Below are positions 32,441-41,349 of a DNA stretch of 47,591 nucleotides, piece after piece. The DNA lies in the NCBI GenBank assembly GCA_009668975.1, contig SBEG01000028.1, forward strand, positions 1-47,591. The letters are read 5' to 3'. The stretch's first letter is position 1. The number at the start of each line of letters is the position of its first letter. The notes below the pieces were generated by a model, which saw only the letters and a list, made by a program, of their open reading frames with translations, was not told where the DNA came from and ran no database searches. This DNA comes from Deltaproteobacteria bacterium. Lineage in GTDB: Bacteria > Desulfobacterota > Desulfuromonadia > Geobacterales > Geobacteraceae. Made by a program: the position numbers and the translations under genes.

Positions 32441-33661
32441 ATGGCTGTGAATGTGATCGCAAAATTCAAGGAAAAGTTCGGCAAGGTCAGGACCCATCTT
32501 ACGAGCCTGGATGACCAGCCATTGGGCAAGGCGGCGCTTGTTATCGTCCTGTTCCTCGATATCTTCATCCTGGTCGCCATTTTCAACGGTCTTGCCGCAC
32601 ATACCCGGCAGCTTTCATCACCCGAAGAATACATCCCGTATTCCTGCCGGGAAATCGTCATCGAACGCCACTGGAATCCCACCAACCGGATGGACAACCT
32701 TTCTTCCCTCGTACTTTCTTCCAGTACCATCTATTACCCGGTTGATGAGAAAAAGAAAGATCTGCATCCGGTCTGCAAACCCTATATCGATCTCATTGGT
32801 CAAATTGAGAAAGACAAGGAATTGACCAGAATTTTCGAAGATCGCAACAAATCCGATCTTGAAGCACGGGAACTGCAGCGTGGCATCGACAATCTGAAAG
32901 GCGCCTACGATACCTCGTTGCTGGAAACCATAGCGCAGCAGCAGGAAAGCCAAACAAAAGTCGATGCGACGAAAAAGGATTTTCAGCAGAAAACAAGCGC
33001 CCTGAATATTCTGAAGAACCGGATCGCATCATTGGAAGAGACGATCAACCGGGATGCAAAGGTTACGCTGCTCTGGGAAAAGATCCAGGGACTTACCGAA
33101 ACCGACCGGCAGCAAGTGCGGACTGATCTGCGTCGCTTGAACTTCTGGTATCCGGTGAAAAAGTTGGGAATGCAGCTGATCTTCCTGCTGCCGCTTTTTG
33201 CGATTTTTTATGCCTGGAACGCCCTGAGCATCAGAAAAAACCACGGGGTCCAGACCCTGGTTTCTTCTCATCTTCTCGTGGTCTCATTTATCCCGATCTT
33301 CTGCAAAATCATCGAAACCATCTATGATATCATTCCGAAAAAATTGCTGAAGCAGATCATCGATCTGCTCGAGTCACTCAAGCTCGTTGCTATCTGGCAT
33401 TACCTCGTAATTGCAGCAGCTGTCATTGCTGCACTTGTCCTGATCTATCTTTTTCAAAAGAAGCTGTTTTCGCGTGAAAAGCTGCTTGAGCGCAGGATCT
33501 CGAAAGGTGACTGCCAACAATGCGGAAAGCATCTGCCTGCCGGAGCGAACGCGTGTCCTTTTTGCGGATTCGCGCAGTTTACCTTGTGTGGCCACTGCAG
33601 CAAGCCAACCCATGTCCATGGGAAGTTTTGCCGGGAGTGCGGGAAGAAACCCATGGTTTGA
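32441..33661 (+). CDS. Zinc-ribbon membrane protein with coiled coil
   Basis: About 406 residues from the ATG at 32441 with GGGGAGG upstream (a GTG at 32432 is the alternative). Transmembrane helix about 32-53, an extracytoplasmic region with a long coiled coil (about 120-215, rich in QQQES, KDFQQKTSALNILKNR), further helices about 240-260, 270-295 and 325-350, and two cytoplasmic zinc ribbons at the C-terminus (CQQCGKHLPAGANACPFCG and CGHCSKPTHVHGKFCRECG). I do not recognise the family. Zinc-ribbon tails of this kind often mediate protein contacts. Monocistronic by layout. Confidence 0.7.
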   Translation: MAVNVIAKFKEKFGKVRTHLTSLDDQPLGKAALVIVLFLDIFILVAIFNGLAAHTRQLSSPEEYIPYSCREIVIERHWNPTNRMDNLSSLVLSSSTIYYPVDEKKKDLHPVCKPYIDLIGQIEKDKELTRIFEDRNKSDLEARELQRGIDNLKGAYDTSLLETIAQQQESQTKVDATKKDFQQKTSALNILKNRIASLEETINRDAKVTLLWEKIQGLTETDRQQVRTDLRRLNFWYPVKKLGMQLIFLLPLFAIFYAWNALSIRKNHGVQTLVSSHLLVVSFIPIFCKIIETIYDIIPKKLLKQIIDLLESLKLVAIWHYLVIAAAVIAALVLIYLFQKKLFSREKLLERRISKGDCQQCGKHLPAGANACPFCGFAQFTLCGHCSKPTHVHGKFCRECGKKPMV

Positions 33662-33704
33662 GGCAGATTGGGAGTAGTTTCTGTGCAACCGGAGGTACGA
33701 TGAT

Positions 33705-33800
33705 ATGAGATATTCCCTGAAAAGAAGTTGCTGCACGAGTGCCGCGGGTCTGGTGTTGGCGCTGTTCCTTGCGGTCATAAAATCCTCTCCAATCAGCTGA
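33705..33800 (+). CDS. Short signal-peptide-like ORF, possible gene remnant
   Basis: 31 residues, MRYSLKRSCCTSAAGLVLAL followed by FLAVIKSSPIS, with a GGAGG site nine bases upstream. It looks like a signal peptide or single membrane helix and then stops. Either a tiny membrane peptide or the start of a broken exported protein; downstream frames to 33940 do not continue it convincingly. Confidence 0.35.
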   Translation: MRYSLKRSCCTSAAGLVLALFLAVIKSSPIS

Positions 33801-33994
33801 CCGGAAAAAGCTGCTGCCCGCAGGAAGATGCCGTATCCCTTGCTTCGCACCGTGTTGAGGCGGCTTCTTGCCATTTTGGGGTCAATTCTCGAAAATGGCG
33901 TCCGGACGTTGACTTGTTGGCGAAGCTGGTTTTATTTCAATAGGGTGCGGTGAAGAATTTTTCTTTCGGGAATAAAGCAAAAGGAAAGCCAATC

Positions 33995-34366
33995 ATGCAA
34001 ATCATCTACCTGATTCCACTCTGGTTTACCCTTGTCTTTGCCGTTGCAGGCGACTGTGCCGAGGCACAAGAATACAATCTCACGGTTACCGGCGGCGCAG
34101 CGATCACCTATCAATGCAATGGCGGTGAGCGAATTGTTGCCCGTTACTTCTCGCTTTCCGACAAGGGCCTCGATTTTGTCAAGGTGCGCCTCCCTGACGG
34201 CAGGGAGTTTACCCTGCCGCAGGTACTCTCCGGGTCGGGTGTCCGCTACTCCGACGAACGGGAACTGGTCTGGTGGGCAAAAGGAACCACCGCTTTCGCC
34301 GAGATGCGGGACCAGAACGGCGATTGGCAGCTCCGCTACGACAACTGCACGGAGAGCGGCGACTAG
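33995..34366 (+). CDS. MliC-type lysozyme inhibitor, copy 2
   Basis: 123 residues from the ATG at 33995 (AAAGGAAA upstream; the GTG at 33950 is not needed). Signal peptide to about residue 24 (VFAVAGDCAEA). Mature domain NLTVTGGAAITYQC ... RELVWWAKGTTAFAEMRDQNGDW, nearly the same as copy 1 at 19229. The two share even silent-site stretches in the DNA, so they come from a fairly recent duplication. In copy 1 a nitroreductase follows at once; here an antisense OsmC gene and a Ycf48-like gene intervene. Confidence 0.85.
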   Translation: MQIIYLIPLWFTLVFAVAGDCAEAQEYNLTVTGGAAITYQCNGGERIVARYFSLSDKGLDFVKVRLPDGREFTLPQVLSGSGVRYSDERELVWWAKGTTAFAEMRDQNGDWQLRYDNCTESGD

Positions 34367-34458
34367 CGGAAAATGCGGGTTGCCCGAAACAGCGTGGAGC
34401 CCGGGTACTTGGGATCGCGGGCGCCCGCGTGCCTCTTGTGACCATTGTCACAGTTGAC

Positions 34459-35028
34459 TCATTTCGAAAGTTCAACGGTAATGGGAACACCCTTCGACAC
34501 CATGTTGTACACGGGAGAGAATTCACAGCCCCGTTGCACGACCTCCAGCTTTTGCTCTTCGCTGAGGTTGCCGGTGACACGAACAATCATTGTAATGCTT
34601 TTGAAGCCCTTCGGCACATTCGGGTCCAATCCCAGGAACCCGTGGAGATCGAGATCACCCTCCAGCGAGGACTCGACCGCGTCCACCTGTATCCCTCGTG
34701 CCGCGGCATGATAGACTGCCGAAGTGGTTACGCAGGATACCAAGGCATGAAGGAGATGTTCCACCGGATTGGCGGCCTTGTCGCCGCTCAGCAGTATCTT
34801 GGGTTCATCCGCCTCCATGGTGAACTTGCCGTCGCGCTCCTGGAACACCTGTCCGGCCCCGGAGGAGGCTCGTACGGTTGTCTTGTTGAGCCCGGCTCCT
34901 TGCCATTCATTTGTTATGCGAAATTTGAAATCCGCCAGGGACGGCGTTTCTCGAATCGCCTGGATTGTCTCTTTCAGTTTGCCGACTTCCACGCCATTAA
35001 CGGCATCCGAACAACTTTGCTCTTTCAT
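34459..35028 (-). CDS. OsmC-family protein
   Basis: 189 residues from the ATG at 35028 (GGAGGAAA site); the open frame to 35094 is not needed. Family core: LLSGDKAANPVEHLLHALVSC, the reactive first cysteine in VSCVTTSAVYHAA, and the second in QRGCEFSPVYNM. OsmC/Ohr-type proteins reduce organic peroxides through this cysteine pair. An N-terminal extension of about 45 residues precedes the domain. It is on the opposite strand to both neighbours. Confidence 0.88.
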   Translation of the reverse strand: MKEQSCSDAVNGVEVGKLKETIQAIRETPSLADFKFRITNEWQGAGLNKTTVRASSGAGQVFQERDGKFTMEADEPKILLSGDKAANPVEHLLHALVSCVTTSAVYHAAARGIQVDAVESSLEGDLDLHGFLGLDPNVPKGFKSITMIVRVTGNLSEEQKLEVVQRGCEFSPVYNMVSKGVPITVELSK

Positions 35029-35344
35029 GGTATTTCCTCCTTGCATGTATAAGCCTCTTTGCGCGTCAAACCTGTGGCGCACACTGGAGCTCAAGTTTCC
35101 ATCTGGAGGGGTGACTCCTCAAATTTGTTCGTACTATACGTTGCAATTTCATGCTGTGTTCTCTACAAGTTTAGTACAAAATTCACCTGATTCAATATGC
35201 TTGGTGATTAAAGACAGTAACTGCGTGTGACACATCAGGAAATTTGCCGGTAAAACGGCGGCATCACCTCGCGTGCCCGGTCTTGCTTGCGGCAGGGAAC
35301 CGCGTGGACATGTTGCGTCGGCACGATAAAAGGAGGATTTCCCC
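35029..35344. other. Divergent intergenic region
   Basis: About 316 bases between the OsmC and Ycf48-like genes. It must hold both promoters; I cannot place them with confidence. A GGAGG site precedes 35345. No riboswitch motif seen. Confidence 0.4.
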
Positions 35345-36460
35345 ATGAAAAAATTGATTTTGCGCTTGCTGCTATGCCTGGTATTGCTGGTGCAGTCCTG
35401 TGGCGATGAATCTCCACCGGCGCCGGTTACCGGCTGGGTCATTGGCACGACAACCGCTGCCGTGACGCTGGAACCGTCGGTCAAGATCCTGAAAACCACC
35501 AATGGCGGAGTGTCATGGACGCTGCAGACGCTGCCCGCTGAGTGCGTCGGATTCGGGGGAAACGATATCAGCGCGGTAACCGGCCAGGTCGCCTGGGCAG
35601 CAATGGGTGATCCCCAAAATGTGGACGGCGGCATACTCCATACCGCTGACGGCGGCAACACCTGGCTGTTGCAGACGCTGCCGGACGGCATGACGAACCG
35701 TCATATCAAGGGAATCAAGGGTGTCAGTCCTACAGAGGCCTGGGCGGTCAGTTTACGCGGTGACGTTCTGCATACAACCGATGGCGGGAGCCACTGGGGC
35801 ATCGTCGAAATGAGGGGTGCCAACAGTCAGATTATCCCTGTTCAACAGGTTAACCGGATGGATGTGGCGGGCAAGGATATCTGGATTGTCGATGCCCTTG
35901 CAAGTAATCTCGGCGTTATCCACTCTCCGGATGGCGGTGTGACCTGGTGGCAGGAGCAGTTGCTGGATATCGGTGAAGGGGCCGGACCATTGTCCATATC
36001 GGCCTATGATTCGCTGGTAGCCTGGGCTGCGGTGAATTCCGAGGGCTTTCTCTGGTCCACAAGCAACGGCGGCCGGTCCTGGGCCAAGAGCAGCGATGCC
36101 ATTTCTGGCACGGCGGATTTCGACGACATCTGTGCCTCCAGCGCCAATGTGGTCTGGGTTGCCCAGAACAACGGCCTCACCAGTGGCGGCGTGGCTGCGC
36201 GTATCACCGTAACCGATGGCGCATTCGACTCGAATATTTTTACCGACGTAAACTACATGATGGAGGGCGTTTCCGCGCTGCGGGATAATCAGACGGCGTG
36301 GCTGGTCGGCATGAAAACCCTTTTTGCAGCTCCTGACCTTCCGCGTGGTGTGATTTATCATACCCGCGATGGAGGGGTCTCCTGGAAGTCGCAAACATTG
36401 CCGGACAATGCTCGTGATGTGGATTTTTGGAAAGTCTCGTTTGTGGGCGCACGACGTTAA
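35345..36460 (+). CDS. Ycf48/BNR-repeat lipoprotein
   Basis: 371 residues. Signal LILRLLLCLVLLVQSC ends in a lipobox cysteine at about 19. The body is a beta-propeller of repeated units with the Asp-box pattern: KTTNGGVSWTLQTL, HTADGGNTWLLQTL, HTTDGGSHWGIV, HSPDGGVTWWQEQL, STSNGGRSWAKS and HTRDGGVSWKSQTL. This is the Ycf48-like fold, found in exported proteins of many bacteria besides the photosystem II assembly factor. It should lie in the periplasm. Role here unknown; it is immediately followed by the nitroreductase and probably shares its transcript. Confidence 0.85.
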   Translation: MKKLILRLLLCLVLLVQSCGDESPPAPVTGWVIGTTTAAVTLEPSVKILKTTNGGVSWTLQTLPAECVGFGGNDISAVTGQVAWAAMGDPQNVDGGILHTADGGNTWLLQTLPDGMTNRHIKGIKGVSPTEAWAVSLRGDVLHTTDGGSHWGIVEMRGANSQIIPVQQVNRMDVAGKDIWIVDALASNLGVIHSPDGGVTWWQEQLLDIGEGAGPLSISAYDSLVAWAAVNSEGFLWSTSNGGRSWAKSSDAISGTADFDDICASSANVVWVAQNNGLTSGGVAARITVTDGAFDSNIFTDVNYMMEGVSALRDNQTAWLVGMKTLFAAPDLPRGVIYHTRDGGVSWKSQTLPDNARDVDFWKVSFVGARR

Positions 36461-36490
36461 CAATCGTACAAGAAGCGGGAGGTCATGCAG

Positions 36491-37078
36491 ATGGTAAAAG
36501 GAAGCGAGAAACGTCAGGCTGATCATCCGATCGACAGTCTTTTTCTGGACCGCTGGTCGCCCCGTGCGCTGTCGGGCGAATCGATTGCTCAGGAGGACTT
36601 GATGGTGCTCTTTGAGGCGGCACGCTGGGCGCCGTCGTCGTACAATAATCAACCGTGGCGGATCCTCTTTGCCCGCCGTGAGAGCGAGCACTGGCCCCTG
36701 TTCCTGAGCCTGCTGGTCGAGTCGAATCAGGTCTGGGCGAGCAAGGCGGCAGCATTGCTGCTCTTTATCTCGAAGACGACTTTCGATCACAACGGCAAAC
36801 CGGCCCGTACCCACTCGTTCGATACCGGTGCCGCCTGGGAGAACCTGGCCCTGCAGGGAACGCAGCGCGGTTATGTCGTTCACGGCATGCAGGGCTTCGA
36901 CTACGAACGGGCAAGAACGGCGCTGGAGATTCCGGACGAGTACCAGGTGGAGGCGATGGTGGCCGTTGGCATGCCGGGCGATCCGGAGATGCTGCCCGAA
37001 AAGCTCCAGGCGATTGAAGCGCCCAATGATCGCCGGCCAGTGAAGAAAACCGTCTGCGAGGGGCCGTTTCGGTTCTGA
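36491..37078 (+). CDS. Nitroreductase-family FMN protein, copy 2
   Basis: 195 residues from the second ATG (36491), which is well spaced from GGGAGG; the ATG at 36485 is too close. MVKGSEKRQADHPIDSLFLDRWSPRA aligns end to end with copy 1 at 19639 without gaps. FMN-site residues (ARWAPSSYNNQPWRIL) are identical in the two. Expected to be an NAD(P)H-dependent flavoenzyme. Thirty bases after the Ycf48-like gene. Confidence 0.88.
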   Translation: MVKGSEKRQADHPIDSLFLDRWSPRALSGESIAQEDLMVLFEAARWAPSSYNNQPWRILFARRESEHWPLFLSLLVESNQVWASKAAALLLFISKTTFDHNGKPARTHSFDTGAAWENLALQGTQRGYVVHGMQGFDYERARTALEIPDEYQVEAMVAVGMPGDPEMLPEKLQAIEAPNDRRPVKKTVCEGPFRF

Positions 37079-37246
37079 TATTTTCCCGGGTTTTCTTTTT
37101 CACGTGTGTCGGGAAGCCTTTTGAGCCTTCATCATGTTCTGCCGCTGCCGAAATTGTCCCGCCGACGAGCGCATTATTCTGCTGGTGACTGTTATCGACA
37201 GACACCGCAAGACTTTCAGAATTTACAGCTGCAGCGCGGATGAGGT

Positions 37247-39685
37247 ATGGTGGTGAACGAGATGCAGACCTTGACGAAGAACAAACTCATCACCATCCCC
37301 GTGCACGGTTTTGCCCTGCCGGTCCCGCGCAGCGGGAGCATCGAAGCCCATTCCGGGTATGGGCGCGCAGCTGCCGACGGCCGGGAAATCCATCTGCGCG
37401 TGCAGAAGAAAAGGACCAAGGCCGATCCCCTGTACCAGGCGGAAGTTCCGGTGTGCTGCCAGTTTGATCGGGGTGGATTTACTTTCCGGATCGAAGGACG
37501 GCTGGACGGCATCTTCCGGCACGATCTGCCGAGAATCGAAGAGATCAAGAGCGCCTTCAATGTCCGGGAACTTTCCCGCCGGCTGGCCGGCAATCCGTTG
37601 GACCATCCGTACGGCCTGCAGCTGCTCAGTTACGGTTATTTCCACTGGCGTGAACATCAGGTCTCTCCGGCGCTGTCTTTCCATCTCGTCTCTTCCCGCA
37701 GCGGAGAAGCCGAAAATCTCGACATATCGCTCGACCTTCCCCTCTACGAACAATGGCTGGAGTCCCGCCTTGACGAATTGGTCATTGAGGCGAAGCAGGC
37801 CGTAAAGCGTGCCGCCCGGAGACGGAAGATTGCCGCCGGCTTCACCTTTCCCTTTCCCAAGCCCCGCCCGGGCCAGATCGAGCTGATGCAAGAGATCGAG
37901 CAGGGCATGGCGGAAGGAAAGCCCCTGCTCATCCAGGCTCCCACCGGTCTCGGCAAGACGGTCGGCGTCCTCTACCCGGTGCTCCGGGAGGCGCTGGGCC
38001 GGGGGCAGCGGGTAGTGTATGTCACGCCGAAGAACAGCCAGCATTCCGTGGCCGAGGACGCGGTGAGCCGGTTCCAGGAAACCGGCGCGCGGGTTAAATC
38101 CCTTTCCATCACCGCAAAAGCCAAGATCTGTTTCAAGAACGAGCCGCTCTGCAACCCCGATTACTGCGAATATGCCCGCGATTACTACGCCAAGCTCTAT
38201 GCCCAGGGAATTCTCGATCTCCTGGCGCAGAAACGGAAATTGACCGCCCGCGTGTTTCGCGCCCTGGGCGAACAGTACCAGGTCTGCCCGTTTGAATTGC
38301 AGATCGACGGTGCCCGGGAAGCAGACATCATCATCTGCGATTACAACTATGTCTTTGCTCCGCGCTCGGCCCTCGGCCGCGTGACCGAGCTTGCCGTTGA
38401 CCAGGCGGGCAAGCCGAACCTGGTGATCGATGAAGCCCATAATCTGCCCTCACGGGCCATGGACTGCTATTCGCCGCTGCTCTCTTCGCTGACCCTGGAA
38501 AAGATGCGTGATGAGATCCGCACACTGCCGGATCATTTTCGTCGCGAGGCGGAGGATCTGCTCGACGGCTGCCTTCTGGCCGTCGTCGCCTGCCGCCGGG
38601 ATGAAAACCCGAAACCGAAGCTGATCGATCCCCCCGCGGAGCGTTTTCTGGAGCAGGACGGGCGGCTGCGGGCCTTCCTGTCCCGCTACCTCGATTCCGA
38701 TCTGGAGATTGGGCGCCAGGACGTGGTCCTGCGTCTCTGCTTCTACTGGTCCGAATTCACGGAAATCCTCGAGCTGGCCGGCACGCCGGAGCGCGAGGAG
38801 TTTTTCACCACCTACCATCCGCATCCGGGCGGCGGTACGGTGAAAATTACCTGTTGCGATGCCTCGGCCATGCTCGAGGATTGCTATGCTGACTATCAGC
38901 AGGTGGTGGGGTTCTCGGCGACCCTGAAGCCCTTCGAATACTACGTGCGTCTTTCCGGGCTGGATTCTGAGGCAGTGAGGACCGCGGAATTTGCTAGCCC
39001 GTTTCCGAAGGAGCGGCGCAAGCTGCTGATCATTCCGCAAGTCTCCACCAAGTACAGCCAGCGCGAGCGCAACTATGCCCGGATCGCGGATGCGGTTCAG
39101 CGGATCACGGCCTTGCGTTGCGGCAATTATTTCGTCTTTCTGCCGAGCTTCGAGTTCCTGGACAGGGTTATGGCCCTTTTTCAGGCGCCGGATGGTTTCA
39201 CGATTTTGGGACAGGAGCGGGGCATGAAGGGGGCGCAGGTGGAGGCACTCCTGGAGCACCTCCGGGAGGCGGACTCACCGACAATCGTCTTTGCCGTGCA
39301 GGGCGGCTCCTTTTCCGAAGGGGTGGACTATGCCGGGGAGATGGTGATCGGAGCCTTCGTGGTCGGCCCTCCGCTGCCCAGTTACGACCTCGAACGGGAG
39401 TTGATGCGGGGTTACTATCAGCGGAAGTACGGTGCCGGTTTTGACTATGCCTATGTGATACCGGCCATGGCCAAGGCGATTCAGGCTGCCGGGCGCGTCA
39501 TCCGTTCCGAGACCGATCGTGGATTGATCGTGCTGATGGACGGCAGATTCATGGAACCGGGCTACAGCCGCACCATGCCCGCCGACTGGTTTGAGTCGGA
39601 GGTGACGGAACTTGTTTCCGGCGGTATCCTGGCTGAAGTTGCCGAGTTCTGGGCGAACCTGGGAGAGTGCAGTAGCGGGGACTGA
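37247..39685 (+). CDS. XPD/DinG-type helicase fused to PD-(D/E)XK nuclease
   Basis: 812 residues. The first about 150 residues carry a Cas4/RecB-like nuclease core: GRLDGIF (Asp near 86), IEEIKSAF (the E-X-K near 99-101) and QLLSYGYF. Then a superfamily 2 helicase of the XPD/Rad3/DinG group: Walker A QAPTGLGKTVGV near 231, four iron-sulfur cysteines (KICFKNEPLCNPDYCEYA and VCPFEL, about 294-346), VIDEAHNLPSR near 392, and C-terminal motifs QGGSFSEGVDY and QAAGRVIRSETDRG. It should be a 5'-3' iron-sulfur helicase with an attached nuclease that trims the unwound strand, suited to repair or defence. Start at 37247 or the ATG 15 bases later. Stands alone between two other units. Confidence 0.85.
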   Translation: MVVNEMQTLTKNKLITIPVHGFALPVPRSGSIEAHSGYGRAAADGREIHLRVQKKRTKADPLYQAEVPVCCQFDRGGFTFRIEGRLDGIFRHDLPRIEEIKSAFNVRELSRRLAGNPLDHPYGLQLLSYGYFHWREHQVSPALSFHLVSSRSGEAENLDISLDLPLYEQWLESRLDELVIEAKQAVKRAARRRKIAAGFTFPFPKPRPGQIELMQEIEQGMAEGKPLLIQAPTGLGKTVGVLYPVLREALGRGQRVVYVTPKNSQHSVAEDAVSRFQETGARVKSLSITAKAKICFKNEPLCNPDYCEYARDYYAKLYAQGILDLLAQKRKLTARVFRALGEQYQVCPFELQIDGAREADIIICDYNYVFAPRSALGRVTELAVDQAGKPNLVIDEAHNLPSRAMDCYSPLLSSLTLEKMRDEIRTLPDHFRREAEDLLDGCLLAVVACRRDENPKPKLIDPPAERFLEQDGRLRAFLSRYLDSDLEIGRQDVVLRLCFYWSEFTEILELAGTPEREEFFTTYHPHPGGGTVKITCCDASAMLEDCYADYQQVVGFSATLKPFEYYVRLSGLDSEAVRTAEFASPFPKERRKLLIIPQVSTKYSQRERNYARIADAVQRITALRCGNYFVFLPSFEFLDRVMALFQAPDGFTILGQERGMKGAQVEALLEHLREADSPTIVFAVQGGSFSEGVDYAGEMVIGAFVVGPPLPSYDLERELMRGYYQRKYGAGFDYAYVIPAMAKAIQAAGRVIRSETDRGLIVLMDGRFMEPGYSRTMPADWFESEVTELVSGGILAEVAEFWANLGECSSGD

Positions 39686-39710
39686 GCAGGGTGACATAGG
39701 GAAAATTCGA

Positions 39711-40475
39711 TCAGAAGTCCGGCTGACGCTTTTCCAGAAACGCGGCTATGCCATCTTTGCGGTCCTGTGAGTCGAAGCATTCGTGAAAGGCCGCCACTTC
39801 CAGGGCCAGTCCCTGGTCAAGTCGCGAGGTTTCCAAAAACAGCTTTTTTACGGCGGCATGGGCCACGGGACTTTTCCGGGCAAGCTGGGCGGCGAGTTTC
39901 GCCGCCTGCTCCGGCAGGTTGCGGTCGCCGGCCACGCTGCTGACCAGGCCGATGGCAGCCGCTTCCCGCGCGTCGATGATCCTGCCGGAGAAAATCAGCT
40001 CCTTTGCCCTGCCTGGTCCCACCAGGGCGGACAGCCGCTGCGTGCCGCCAAAGCCGGGGATGAGTCCCAGGTTCACCTCAGGCAGGCCGAAGCGGGCGCT
40101 TTCTCCGGCCAAACGGATGTCACAGGCCAGGGCCAATTCGCAGCCGCCTCCCAGGGCGTTGCCGGCTGCGACGGCGATCACGACCTTGGAAAGCGCTTCG
40201 ATGCGCCGGAAAACGGCCTGGCCGAGCAGTGAAAATTTCTCTGCCTGGTCAGGGGTCATCTGGCCCAGTTCACGGAGGTCGGCTCCGGCGCAGAAGTCCC
40301 GCTCCCCGGTAATAATGACCACGCGAGTTTCCTGGTCTTCCTCGCAGTCGAGCAGGGCGGCATCCAACTGGTTTAGCATGGCGGAGTTGAGTGCATTCCG
40401 GGCCGCGCCGCGGTTCAGGGTGAGGATGCAGACCCGGGCCTTTTTCTCCACAATCAGCAGCTCATCGGTAGTCAT
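39711..40475 (-). CDS. Enoyl-CoA hydratase/crotonase
   Basis: 254 residues from the ATG at 40475, with GAGGGAT upstream and a 14-base overlap with the preceding gene; the longer frame to 40502 is less likely. Oxyanion-hole segments ERDFCAGADLRELG and LGGGCELALACDIRLAG, and both catalytic glutamates (GGGCELA and GLPEVNLGLIPGFGGTQRL). It adds water to 2-enoyl-CoA in beta-oxidation. Last gene of the four-gene operon. Confidence 0.93.
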   Translation of the reverse strand: MTTDELLIVEKKARVCILTLNRGAARNALNSAMLNQLDAALLDCEEDQETRVVIITGERDFCAGADLRELGQMTPDQAEKFSLLGQAVFRRIEALSKVVIAVAAGNALGGGCELALACDIRLAGESARFGLPEVNLGLIPGFGGTQRLSALVGPGRAKELIFSGRIIDAREAAAIGLVSSVAGDRNLPEQAAKLAAQLARKSPVAHAAVKKLFLETSRLDQGLALEVAAFHECFDSQDRKDGIAAFLEKRQPDF

Positions 40476-41310
40476 AGAATCCCTCGCCGTTTTTTCTTCC
40501 AAATTTGCCGCCTTCGACCATTTTGCGCAGCAGCGGGCAGGGACGGAATTTTTCCCCCAGCTCCCGGTGCAGGGTTTCGAGAATGTCCAGGCAGACGTCC
40601 AGACCGATGAAATCGGCCAGCTCCAGTGGACCCATCGGCTGTCCGGCCCCGAGCTTCATGATGAGATCGATATCCTCCCGGGTGGCGATGCCCTCCTGCA
40701 GGGTCTGGATCGCCTCGTTGATGGCCGGCATCAGCAGGCGGTTGGCAACGAAGCCCGGTGCGTCAGCGACCACCACCGGTTTTTTGCCCATCCTTTCGGA
40801 CAGGGCACGAATGGTTGCAACAACTTCCGGAGAGGTCCGCAGTCCGGGAATGACTTCGACCAATTCCATGATGTGGGCCGGGTTCATGAAGTGCATGCCG
40901 ATGAACCTCTCCGGTCTGGTCGTGACCGCGGCCAGCCGGGTGATGGAGATGGCCGAGGTGTTGCTGGCGAAGATGGTTGTTGTGGGGGCCAGGGCATCGA
41001 GCCGGCGAAAGATCGCCTGTTTGATCGATTCCCGTTCCGAGGCCGCCTCGATAATCAGCTCGGCCGCGGCACAGTCTTCCAGACTGGTGGTCGTCGAGAT
41101 GCGGGAGAGCAGGAGTTCCTTCTCCTGGGGGGAGATTTTGCCGGCCGCCGTGCGCCGTTCCAGTCGCTTCCCGATCAGTCCCACGGCCGCGATGGCCCGT
41201 TGTTCATCGATGTCCGCCAGGACAACGCTGCAGCCGCAGGCCACCGCGGTCTGGGCAATACCGCTGCCCATGGTCCCGGCTCCCACCACCATAATTTTTT
41301 CGATGTTCAA
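40462..41310 (-). CDS. 3-hydroxybutyryl-CoA dehydrogenase
   Basis: 282 residues, full length. N-terminal NAD fold MVVGAGTMGSGIAQTAV, catalytic serine/histidine/glutamate region (ASNTSAISIT, GMHFMNPAHIMELVEVI) and C-terminal dimer domain ending in GEGFYDYR. Oxidises 3-hydroxyacyl-CoA to 3-oxoacyl-CoA with NAD. Third gene of the operon. Confidence 0.95.
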   Translation of the reverse strand: MNIEKIMVVGAGTMGSGIAQTAVACGCSVVLADIDEQRAIAAVGLIGKRLERRTAAGKISPQEKELLLSRISTTTSLEDCAAAELIIEAASERESIKQAIFRRLDALAPTTTIFASNTSAISITRLAAVTTRPERFIGMHFMNPAHIMELVEVIPGLRTSPEVVATIRALSERMGKKPVVVADAPGFVANRLLMPAINEAIQTLQEGIATREDIDLIMKLGAGQPMGPLELADFIGLDVCLDILETLHRELGEKFRPCPLLRKMVEGGKFGRKNGEGFYDYR

Positions 41311-41349
41311 GTTACTTGCCTCCTACATAGTGTCTTTTTCCCCTGCAGG

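Noticed and set aside
35200..35344. Cyclic-dinucleotide (GEMM) riboswitch before the Ycf48-like gene
   Set aside because: The conserved GCAAACC and ACGCAAAGCC words are absent.
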